The position numbers were made by a program, and so were the translations under genes. From Pelomonas asaccharophilus_A (GTDB lineage: Bacteria; Pseudomonadota; Gammaproteobacteria; Burkholderiales; Burkholderiaceae_C), in contig NZ_JAVDXV010000001.1 of NCBI RefSeq assembly GCF_031458115.1, positions 372,001 through 436,000 of the forward strand: 64,000 bases of DNA, in the 5' to 3' direction. This document shows positions 9,103 through 16,324 of this stretch, one piece after another. Each line of letters opens with the position of its first letter. Within the stretch, counting starts at the first letter, position 1. The notes below the pieces were generated by a model that was not told the DNA's origin, did no database searches, and worked only from the letters and a program-made list of their open reading frames with translations.

Positions 9103-10014
9103 TTACTGCGGGCCCAGCTTGGCGATCAGTGCGCCCAGCTGATCGACCTCGGCGGGCAGCAGGTCGCTCAGCGGCGGGCGCACCGGGCCGGCGCTGTGGC
9201 CCACCAGCGTGGCACCAGCCTTCACGATGGACACCGCATAGCCTTCGGCCTTGTTGCGGATCGCGATGTAGGGCAGGAAGAAGTCGCGGATCAGGCGGTC
9301 GGTCGTGGCCGTGTCGTTGGCCGCGTGCGCGTTGTAGAACTCCATCGCCGTCTTCGGGATGAAGTTGAAGACGGCGGACGAGTAGACCGGGCAGCCCATG
9401 GCTTTGTAGGCACCGGCGAAGACCTCGGCCGTGGGCAGGCCGCCCAGGTAGGCGAAGCGGTTGCCCAGCGTCTGGCGGATGGCGACGAACTTCTCGATGT
9501 CGCCCAGGCCGTCCTTGAAGCCGATCAGGTTGGGGCAGCGGTCGGCCAGGATCTGCAGCGATTGCGGGGTCAGCTTGCAGGCGCCGCGGTTGTAGACCAC
9601 CACGCCGAATTTCACGCTTTTGCAAACCGCCTCGACGTGGTTGATCAAACCTTGTTGGCTGGCTTCAGTCAGGTAGTGCGGCAGCAGCAGGATGCCCTGC
9701 GCACCCAGCCGTTCAGCCTCCTGCGCGTACTGGATGGCGACGCGCGTGCCACCGCCGGCGCCGGCCAGGATGGGCGTGCGGCCACGGCAGGTATCCAGCG
9801 CGACCTTGATGACCTCGCTGTACTCGCCCGGCTCCAGCGAGAAGAACTCGCCCGTGCCACCGGCCGCGAACAGCGCGGAGGCGCCGTAGGGCTGCAGCCA
9901 CTCCAGCCGGTCGGCATAGGCCTTGGGCGCGAAGTTCAAGTCCTTGTCGAAGTCGGTCAGCGGGAAGGACAGCAGGCCGGCTTCGAGGACGGCTTTGAGT
10001 TCTTGGGGCGACAT
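9103..10014 (-). CDS. kdgD: 5-dehydro-4-deoxyglucarate dehydratase
   Basis: A class-I aldolase-type enzyme of the DHDPS/NAL family, 303 residues. It decarboxylates and dehydrates 5-dehydro-4-deoxyglucarate to 2,5-dioxovalerate. The Schiff-base lysine is Lys167 in LIGFKDGLGD and the family tyrosine is Tyr141 in VVVYNRG; the substrate-binding motif is AAGGTGEFF near residue 50. GEFF and the GFKDG form fit KdgD better than dihydrodipicolinate synthase. It is the first gene of a minus-strand aldarate operon. A 26-bp inverted repeat that may be the FadR-type operator lies 65 bases upstream of its start. Confidence 0.93.
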   Translation of the reverse strand: MSPQELKAVLEAGLLSFPLTDFDKDLNFAPKAYADRLEWLQPYGASALFAAGGTGEFFSLEPGEYSEVIKVALDTCRGRTPILAGAGGGTRVAIQYAQEAERLGAQGILLLPHYLTEASQQGLINHVEAVCKSVKFGVVVYNRGACKLTPQSLQILADRCPNLIGFKDGLGDIEKFVAIRQTLGNRFAYLGGLPTAEVFAGAYKAMGCPVYSSAVFNFIPKTAMEFYNAHAANDTATTDRLIRDFFLPYIAIRNKAEGYAVSIVKAGATLVGHSAGPVRPPLSDLLPAEVDQLGALIAKLGPQ

Positions 10015-10078
10015 GGCGGGTCTCCGTGGAATGTCTTGGATGAAGGAATCGACAGCCGCTCGCGCAGCGCCGAGTGTT

Positions 10079-10104
10079 GAAGTTGTAGGTCATCGTACAA
10101 CTTC
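10079..10104. promoter_or_regulatory. Inverted repeat upstream of kdgD, probable FadR-type operator
   Basis: Perfect nine-base arms GAAGTTGTA (10079-10087) and TACAACTTC (10096-10104) separated by eight bases. The half-site GTTGTA matches the repeats in the regulator/garD gap at 11069-11097. Position just upstream of kdgD suggests control by the divergently linked FadR-type regulator; binding is inferred. Confidence 0.6.
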
Positions 10105-10170
10105 ATTCAAATTCGAGAATCTTGGTGGAAACCCGCGATCTGAGCTTCTTTACGCATCGGGGAGCTTGCG

Positions 10171-10306
10171 GGGCCGTGCGCCGGGCCGCTCCCAAGCCGG
10201 CCCGCCTTGGGCGATGTGCTTGCGTCTCAATGCAGCAAGCATCGCCTTCCCCGTGGGGGACCGACTGGGCTCGCCGGCGTTCAGCCGGGCGAGACTGGGC
10301 GAGGGG
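10171..10306. repeat. Structured intergenic repeat, copy A (short form)
   Basis: About 136 bp with clear similarity to 39386-39595. Shared blocks include GCGCCGGGCCGCTCCCAAGC at one end, a central GCGATGTGC / GCAAGCATCGC inverted repeat, and CTGGGCGAGGGG at the other end. It can fold into several GC-rich hairpins. One end runs into the regulator gene and supplies its last residues and stop codon, as copy B does for the GH43 gene. No coding role is apparent. Confidence 0.8.
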
Positions 10307-11021
10307 TCTCGGTCGCTCTGCGGCGGCGTTCGCGGCTGTTGGAGAGGTGGGTGCGCATGGCCGCGCGGGCCGACTCGACGTCCTGGTTGGCGATGGCATC
10401 CAGGATGTTCTCGTGCTCGGTGTTCACGCGGCGCATGTAGGCCAGACGTTCCGCGTTCATGTCGGCGGTGGGCTCCAGCCGTGCACGCGGAATGATCTGG
10501 CTGCCCAGCGTGGCCATCAGGTCGATGAAGTGGCTGTTCTGCGTGGCGCGGGCGATCTCGAGGTGGAACTGGAAGTCCGCCACGACCGAGTCCTGGCCCG
10601 CCTCGACCGCGGCGATGACGGCGTCCAGCGCCTTGCGCAGCGCCGCGAGGTTGTCGGGCGTGCGGCGCTGGGCGGCCAGGCCGGCGGCCTCGGTCTCCAG
10701 GCCGATGCGCAGCTCCAGCACGGCGATGACGTCCTGCAGCGTGCTGAACTGCTCCGGCGTGATCTTGAAGGAGGGGCCGTCGCCGGGCCCGATGACGAAG
10801 GTGCCGATGCCATGGCGCGTCTCGACCAGCCCGGCCGCCTGCAGCTTGGAGATGGCCTCGCGCACCACGGTGCGGCTGACGTCGAAGGCCTCCATGATGG
10901 CGGCCTCGGTCGGCAGCTTGTCGCCGGCCTGCAGCTGGCCCGCGCGGATGCGCTCGCCGAGCGACTCCACGACTTCCAGGGCCAGGGTGCGGGGGCGACG
11001 ACGTGCGGCGAGTTGATTCAA
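10281..11021 (-). CDS. FadR/GntR-family transcriptional regulator of aldarate genes
   Basis: A winged-helix GntR domain (EVVESLGERIRAGQLQAGDK, then DVSRTVVREAISKLQAAGLV) is followed by an all-helical FCD ligand domain with conserved Asp/His residues (FQFHLEIARATQN), the layout of acid-sugar responsive FadR-type regulators such as those for glucarate, galactonate or glycolate. The start is uncertain: TTG at 11021 is used here because it begins just before the DNA-binding domain and leaves the operator-like repeats at 11069-11097 outside the gene; a TTG at 11081 would extend it 20 residues. The gene diverges from garD. Its last codons and stop lie within repeat copy A. Regulation of garD and the kdgD operon is inferred from position. 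Confidence 0.85.
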   Translation of the reverse strand: MNQLAARRRPRTLALEVVESLGERIRAGQLQAGDKLPTEAAIMEAFDVSRTVVREAISKLQAAGLVETRHGIGTFVIGPGDGPSFKITPEQFSTLQDVIAVLELRIGLETEAAGLAAQRRTPDNLAALRKALDAVIAAVEAGQDSVVADFQFHLEIARATQNSHFIDLMATLGSQIIPRARLEPTADMNAERLAYMRRVNTEHENILDAIANQDVESARAAMRTHLSNSRERRRRATETPRPVSPG

Positions 11022-11068
11022 GGGTTGACCCGTAGTTATTTGGAAGCGCCGCCGTCTAAAGTGACGTA

Positions 11069-11097
11069 AGTTGTACGACAACTAGACAACGTACAAC
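11069..11097. promoter_or_regulatory. Operator-like repeats in the fadR-type/garD divergent promoter
   Basis: AGTTGTACGACAACT (11069-11083) has perfect six-base arms AGTTGT and ACAACT around ACG. A second ACAAC-GTACAAC pair follows at 11086-11097. The half-site GTTGT/ACAAC is the same as in the inverted repeat before kdgD, which supports a shared regulator, most simply the adjacent FadR-type protein controlling itself, garD and the kdgD operon. Confidence 0.6.
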
Positions 11098-11134
11098 GCC
11101 CAGATTCACTGTAGCAACAGATTGCCGTTCCGCC

Positions 11135-12727
11135 ATGCCTGAAGTCGCCAGCAGCCGCCCGCCCCTGACCATCCGCATGCGCGACGAGGACAACGTCGCC
11201 ATCGTCGCCAACGACGGTGGCCTGCCGGCAGGCACGCAACTCCCCGACGGCGTGCCGGGCGCCGGCCTGGTGCTGCGTGAGAAGGTGCCACAGGGCCACA
11301 AGGTCGCGCTGCGCGACATCGCCGAGGGCGAGGTGGTGCTGCGCTACGCCGTGCCCATCGGCTATGCGCTCAAGCCCATCGCGGCCGGCAGCTGGGTGCA
11401 CGAGCGCCTGCTGCAGATGCCGTCGGCGCGCGCGCTGGAGGGCCTGCCCATCGCCACCGTGAAGCCGCCGGTGCACGAGCCGCTGGAAGGCTTCACCTTC
11501 GAGGGCTACCGCAACCGCGACGGTTCGGTCGGCACGCGCAACATCCTCGCCATCACGACCACCGTGCAATGCGTGGCCGGCGTCGTCGCGCAGGCCGTGG
11601 CGCGCATCAAGGCCGAGCTGCTGCCGCTGTACCCCAACGTCGACGACGTCATCGGCCTGGAGCACAGCTACGGTTGCGGTGTCGCCATCGAGGCGCCCGA
11701 CGCCATCATCCCGATACGCACGCTGAAGAACATCTCGCTGAACCCCAACTTCGGTGGCGAAGTCATGGTGGTCAGCCTGGGCTGCGAGAAGCTGCAGCCC
11801 GCGCGGCTGCTGCCGCCGGGCTCGTTCCCGATCACCGACGAGCGCGGCGCCGACGCCGGCCCCGAGACCGTCTGCCTGCAGGACGACGCGCACGTGGGCT
11901 TCATGTCCATGCTGGACGACATCCTGCAGACCGCCAGGCCGCACCTGGAGCGACTCAACGCCCGCCGCCGCGAGACCGTGCCGGCCAGCGAGCTGGTCGT
12001 CGGCGTGCAGTGCGGCGGCAGCGATGCCTTCTCGGGCGTGACCGCCAACCCGGCCGTGGGCTTCTGCGCCGACCTGCTGGTGCGCGCCGGCGCCACCATC
12101 ATGTTCAGCGAGAACACCGAGGTGCGCGACGCCGTGGAGCAGCTGACCAGCCGCGCGGCCACGCCCGAGGTGGCCGACGCCATCATCCACGAGCTGGGCT
12201 GGTACGACCGCTACCTGGACCGCGGCCGCGTGGATCGCGCGGCCAACACGACGCCCGGCAACAAGGCCGGTGGACTCTCCAACATCGCCGAGAAGGCGAT
12301 GGGCTCCATCATCAAGAGTGGCAGCTCGGCCATCAGCCATGTGCTGTCGCCCGGCGACAAGCTGCGGCGTGACCAGCGTGGCCTGGTCTATGCCGCCACG
12401 CCGGCCAGCGACTTCATCTGCGGCACGCTGCAACTGGCCGCCGGCATGAACATGCACATCTTCACGACCGGCCGTGGCACGCCCTACGGCCTGGCCGAAT
12501 GCCCGGTCGTCAAGGTGGCCACCCGCACCGACCTGGCCCGCCGCTGGCACGACCTGATGGACATCAACGCCGGCCGCATCGCCGACGGTGAGGTCAGCAT
12601 CGAGGAGACCGGCTGGGAAATGTTCCGCCTGCTGCTGGACGTGGCCTCCGGCCGCAAGAAGACCTGGGCCGAGCACTGGAAGCTGCACAACGCGCTGGTG
12701 CTGTTCAATCCCGCGCCGGTTACTTGA
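11135..12727 (+). CDS. garD: Galactarate dehydratase
   Basis: A 530-residue enzyme of the altronate/galactarate dehydratase (UxaA) family. It has an N-terminal SAF domain (residues about 15-95) and a long C-terminal catalytic domain with GYRNRDGSVGTRN, the Cys-containing HSYGCG and SLGCEKLQP segments and GVQCGGSDAFSG. GarD dehydrates D-galactarate to 5-dehydro-4-deoxyglucarate, the same intermediate made by GudD, so KdgD and the dioxovalerate dehydrogenase on the other side of the regulator complete the route. It diverges from the FadR-type gene and is probably monocistronic; operator-like repeats lie 38-66 bases upstream. Galactarate could come from galacturonate released by the PL10-type pectin activity and oxidised by Udh. 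Confidence 0.94.
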   Translation: MPEVASSRPPLTIRMRDEDNVAIVANDGGLPAGTQLPDGVPGAGLVLREKVPQGHKVALRDIAEGEVVLRYAVPIGYALKPIAAGSWVHERLLQMPSARALEGLPIATVKPPVHEPLEGFTFEGYRNRDGSVGTRNILAITTTVQCVAGVVAQAVARIKAELLPLYPNVDDVIGLEHSYGCGVAIEAPDAIIPIRTLKNISLNPNFGGEVMVVSLGCEKLQPARLLPPGSFPITDERGADAGPETVCLQDDAHVGFMSMLDDILQTARPHLERLNARRRETVPASELVVGVQCGGSDAFSGVTANPAVGFCADLLVRAGATIMFSENTEVRDAVEQLTSRAATPEVADAIIHELGWYDRYLDRGRVDRAANTTPGNKAGGLSNIAEKAMGSIIKSGSSAISHVLSPGDKLRRDQRGLVYAATPASDFICGTLQLAAGMNMHIFTTGRGTPYGLAECPVVKVATRTDLARRWHDLMDINAGRIADGEVSIEETGWEMFRLLLDVASGRKKTWAEHWKLHNALVLFNPAPVT

Positions 12728-12751
12728 ATCGGAGCTGGCCGGCTGTTCGTT

Positions 12752-13327
12752 GTGACAAAGTCGCTGGCTTCGGCGAGGCATCCAGAAGACAGCTTGAGCG
12801 ACGACAACCAGAACCCCAGCAAGGGCGACATCGGATTGAAGCTAGGTGCCGGCCTCATGGTTGGCTGGTTTATGGCTGCGTTGCTGACATTGCCGGCGCT
12901 GTATTGGCTGTTTGTCGCCGTCTACGAGGCGATCACGGCTGGCGCGGTGCGCGTAACCCCCACTTCTCGCGGAGAACCACGGGTTTGGGTGCCTTGGCCT
13001 CAGGCTTGGAGCTACCTGCTCGGCACGTCGTTGATCATCGCTGGTGGACTGCCTCCTATCCTTGCGTTCGTGGCTCCTCGGCTTCGCATGGGTCGGACAT
13101 TCCTTCTTCTACTGACGCTTTCACCATTTGCCGGGCCACTGGGCATTGCGCTGTGGCTTTTCTCCGGTCATTTGACCAGCGTACGAGGCGCCCTGTTTCT
13201 CGCTGGCGTGTTTGCTTTCATCGCTGTGACGCTCTGGATCGGAAACCGATTTGGAAGGGCGTTCGTGGTGTTGGCGCTGTTGATACTGGTGGCGTTCGCG
13301 CTCTACCACTTCGCTCCGAGCCTTTAG
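12752..13327 (+). CDS. Small integral membrane protein of unknown function
   Basis: A 191-residue reading frame starting with GTG at 12752. It is not recognised. A polar N-terminus of about 28 residues is followed by roughly five hydrophobic segments (near residues 30-55, 88-110, 116-136, 143-160 and 165-188), so an inner-membrane protein is likely. Codon use is visibly less GC-rich than the neighbours, which may mean recent acquisition or weaker selection. It follows garD after 24 bases without a terminator, but nothing else ties it to aldarate metabolism. The hydrophobic pattern and single uninterrupted frame support a real gene; no family can be assigned. Confidence 0.6.
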   Translation: MTKSLASARHPEDSLSDDNQNPSKGDIGLKLGAGLMVGWFMAALLTLPALYWLFVAVYEAITAGAVRVTPTSRGEPRVWVPWPQAWSYLLGTSLIIAGGLPPILAFVAPRLRMGRTFLLLLTLSPFAGPLGIALWLFSGHLTSVRGALFLAGVFAFIAVTLWIGNRFGRAFVVLALLILVAFALYHFAPSL

Positions 13328-13399
13328 GTCCGGTCACAGTCCCTCGGCTGACTTGCAGCCTATGCTTCTGATCCCGGGACCCGCAGCACAGGAGCCGCA

Positions 13400-14518
13400 G
13401 TGACAGCCAACCGATCCGTCGTCGCCTTCGAGGGCGTGGCACAAGTCGTCGCCGAACCCCTGCGCTTCAAGGCCAAGCTCGCCATCGGCGAGAACGCCTA
13501 CGCGTCGCTGCGCATGATCAACCGCACACGCGAGATCTGGGACGTGCTGGGCGCGGCCGGTGCCGGCGCGGCGCTGACGAAGGCCGGCCTGCTGGGGCTG
13601 GGTGCGGCGGCGACGCCCATCGGCTGGATCGCCCTGGGCGCGCTTGCATCGGGCGGCGCCTGCTACGGCCTGTACCGCTGGATGGGCAACACCAAGGGCG
13701 ATCGCGTCATCGAGATCCCCAAGTTCCTGAACACGCCGCTGGACACGCTGGGCCTGGCGCTGTTCGACCTGATCGCGCCGCTGGCGCTGCGGCTGGCGGC
13801 GGTGGACGGCGCGATCGAGCCGGCCGAGCGCGCCGCGCTCGTCGCGCACCTGGTGGACGACTGGGGCCTGGACGCCGGCTTCGTCACCCAGGCCATCGCG
13901 CGCATCGAGCCCGGCGTGCTGCAAGGCTCGGTCGAGGAGATGGCGACGGAGCTGTCGGCCTTCCTGCATGCCAACCCCGACTGCAACCACCAGGCCATCG
14001 CGACGGACCTGGGCCGCTTCCTGCGCACGCTGCTGGAGGCCGGTGGGCCGTTGTCCGCGGCCGAGGAGGCGGCGCTGGCCACCGTGCTGGAGCTGTTGCT
14101 TCACGAACCGGACGGCGCGCTGGCCAAGGTCTGGCAGGAAGCCAAATCGGGCGCCGGGCAACTGGGCACGACGGCGAAGGATGCGGTCGAGTGGACGCGC
14201 GAGCGCCTGCCGTCCCCCGATGACGTGCAGGCCGCGGCCGGCAAAGCCTGGGAGGGCGCCAAGGCAGGCGCGGGGCAGCTGGGCACGACGGCCAAGGACG
14301 CCGCCGACTGGACCCGTGAACGCCTGCCCACGCCGCAGGAGCTGCAAGCCGCGGCGGGCACGGCGGCGGCGCAGCTGGAGCAGAGCGTGCGCCAGGCCGC
14401 GACCTGGGCGCAGGACAAGGTGCCCGAGGCCGCCGACCAGCTGCAGGATGCGGCCCGGCGATCTTTGGATCTCGCGCGGACCGGCGTGGCGCGGCTGCGC
14501 AAGCGAACGGGGCGTTAG
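13400..14518 (+). CDS. TerB-like protein with a C-terminal tandem repeat
   Basis: A 372-residue protein with a GTG start preceded by CAGGAG. A Gly/Ala-rich hydrophobic hairpin (about residues 50-95) may insert in the membrane. Residues about 125-235 resemble a TerB-like helical domain (LRLAAVDGAIEPAERAAL), the acidic fold found in tellurite-resistance and stress proteins. The C-terminal third contains a 39-residue unit repeated twice (residues 250-288 and 289-327; core GAGQLGTTAKDA, WTRERLP), then an amphipathic helical tail. Function is unknown. The gene precedes pgm but is separated by 104 bases. The TerB assignment rests on the D-G-x-(I/V)-x-(P/x)-A-E-R pattern only. Confidence 0.7.
   Translation: MTANRSVVAFEGVAQVVAEPLRFKAKLAIGENAYASLRMINRTREIWDVLGAAGAGAALTKAGLLGLGAAATPIGWIALGALASGGACYGLYRWMGNTKGDRVIEIPKFLNTPLDTLGLALFDLIAPLALRLAAVDGAIEPAERAALVAHLVDDWGLDAGFVTQAIARIEPGVLQGSVEEMATELSAFLHANPDCNHQAIATDLGRFLRTLLEAGGPLSAAEEAALATVLELLLHEPDGALAKVWQEAKSGAGQLGTTAKDAVEWTRERLPSPDDVQAAAGKAWEGAKAGAGQLGTTAKDAADWTRERLPTPQELQAAAGTAAAQLEQSVRQAATWAQDKVPEAADQLQDAARRSLDLARTGVARLRKRTGR
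14147..14380 (+). repeat. Two tandem 117-bp coding repeats
   Basis: Units 14147-14263 and 14264-14380 encode the 39-residue repeats of the TerB-like protein. Most differences between units are third-position or conservative, so the repeat is kept at the protein level. Confidence 0.8.
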
Positions 14519-14622
14519 CCCAGCATCGCGGCGGGCATGAGGCTTGCAAGTGCTTGTCGTCCGGCCATCACGGTGCGGACCCGGGCCGCGGAATCGGCAT
14601 CCCCAACTGCAGCATTGACCGA

Positions 14623-16278
14623 ATGAGCGACGCCCCCCACCCCCTCGCCGGCCAGCCGGCCCCGCCCGACGTGCTGATTGACGTGGAGGCGCTGCAGGAG
14701 GCCTACCACTCGCGCCGGCCCGACTCCAGCAGCGCGGAGCAGCAGGTCAGCTTCGGCACCTCGGGCCATCGCGGCTCGGCGCTGGACGGCTCCTTCAACG
14801 AATGGCATGTGCTGGCCATCACGCAGGCGATCTGCGACCACCGCAAGGCGCGGGGCATCGCCGGCCCGCTGTTCCTCGGGGCCGACACGCATGCGCTGTC
14901 CGCGCCGGCCGTCAGCAGCGCGCTGGAGGTGCTGGCCGCCAACGGCGTCGACGTGATGCTGGCGCCGGCCGGACAGTACACGCCGACGCCGGCCGTGTCG
15001 CTGGCCATCCTGGAACACAACGCGGGCCGCGACGGCAGCGCGCTGGCCGACGGCGTCGTCGTGACGCCGTCGCACAACCCGCCGCGCGACGGCGGCTTCA
15101 AGTACAACCCGCCGCATGGCGGCCCGGCGGACAGCGACATCACGTCGGCCATCCAGGCGGCTGCCAACGCGTATCTGAAGCACGAGCTGGCCGGCGTGCA
15201 GCGCATGGACGCCGAGCGCGCGCTGGCCGCGCCGACGACTCACGAGCACGACTTCTGCGCGCAGTACGTGGCGGCGCTGGCGCAGGTCATCGACTTCGAC
15301 GCCATCCGCGGCTCCGGCATCCGGCTGGGCGTGGACCCGCTGGGCGGCGCCGGCGTGGCCTACTGGCGGGCCATCGCCGAGCGCTACCGGCTGCCGCTGA
15401 CCGTCGTCAGCGACCTCGTGGACCCGAGCTTCGCATTCATGACGCTGGACTGGGACGGCAAGATCCGCATGGACCCGTCGTCGCCGAACGCGATGCGGCG
15501 CCTGACCGCGCTGCGCGACCGCTTCGACATCGCGTTCGCCTGCGACCCCGACCACGACCGCCACGGCATCGTCACGCCCAGCAGCGGGCTGATGCCGCCC
15601 AACCACTACCTCAGCGTCGCGGCCGACTACCTGTTCAGCCACCGCCCCGGCTGGGGCGCGGACGCGGCACTGGGCAAGACCGTCGTCACGACCGCGCTGC
15701 TGGACCGCGTCGCCGCGCGGCGCGGCCGACGGCTGTTCGATGCGCCGGTGGGTTTCAAGTGGTTCGCGCCGGGCCTGGTGGACGGCAGCCTGGGCCTGGG
15801 CTGCGAGGAGAGCGCGGGTGCCTCCTTCCTGCGCCGCGACGGCCGCGTGTGGACCACCGACAAGGACGGCATCGCCGCCGCGCTGCTGGCCGCCGAGATC
15901 ACCGCCCGCACCGGCCGCGATCCGGGCGACGGCTACCGGGCGCTGACGGCCGAACTGGGCGCACCTCACGCCGACCGCGTGGAGGGCGCCGCCACGCGCG
16001 AGCAGAAGCGCCGCCTGGCCGCGCTGACGGCCGCCGACGTGAAGGCCACGTCGCTGGCCGGCGAGCCCATCACCGCCGTGCTGACGGCGGCGCCCGGCAA
16101 CGGCGCTGCCATTGGCGGCGTCAAGGTTGTCACGGCCAGCGGCTGGTTCGCCGCGCGGCCGTCGGGCACCGAGGACATCTACAAGGTCTATGCCGAGAGC
16201 TTCCGCGACGCAGTCCACCTGCAGACGCTGCTGGCCGAGGCGCGTGGCCTGGTCGATGAAGCGCTGAACCGCGTGTGA
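14623..16278 (+). CDS. pgm: Phosphoglucomutase (alpha-D-glucose phosphate-specific)
   Basis: A 551-residue member of the alpha-D-phosphohexomutase family that interconverts glucose 1-phosphate and glucose 6-phosphate. Visible motifs: the phosphoserine loop VVTPSHNPP, the metal-binding loop DPDHDRHG, the sugar-binding GCEESAGAS and the phosphate-binding RPSGTEDIYKVY near the C-terminus. VSFGTSGHRGS near residue 42 is typical of the bacterial Pgm subgroup. The ATG at 14623 begins the conserved N-terminus; the frame extends upstream without support. It serves glycogen and cell-envelope sugar metabolism and has no special tie to the xylan genes. Confidence 0.95.
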   Translation: MSDAPHPLAGQPAPPDVLIDVEALQEAYHSRRPDSSSAEQQVSFGTSGHRGSALDGSFNEWHVLAITQAICDHRKARGIAGPLFLGADTHALSAPAVSSALEVLAANGVDVMLAPAGQYTPTPAVSLAILEHNAGRDGSALADGVVVTPSHNPPRDGGFKYNPPHGGPADSDITSAIQAAANAYLKHELAGVQRMDAERALAAPTTHEHDFCAQYVAALAQVIDFDAIRGSGIRLGVDPLGGAGVAYWRAIAERYRLPLTVVSDLVDPSFAFMTLDWDGKIRMDPSSPNAMRRLTALRDRFDIAFACDPDHDRHGIVTPSSGLMPPNHYLSVAADYLFSHRPGWGADAALGKTVVTTALLDRVAARRGRRLFDAPVGFKWFAPGLVDGSLGLGCEESAGASFLRRDGRVWTTDKDGIAAALLAAEITARTGRDPGDGYRALTAELGAPHADRVEGAATREQKRRLAALTAADVKATSLAGEPITAVLTAAPGNGAAIGGVKVVTASGWFAARPSGTEDIYKVYAESFRDAVHLQTLLAEARGLVDEALNRV

Positions 16279-16324
16279 TACTGCTCCGGCATCCGCGGGG
16301 GTGCATCTCGCGGACAGGCTGACG

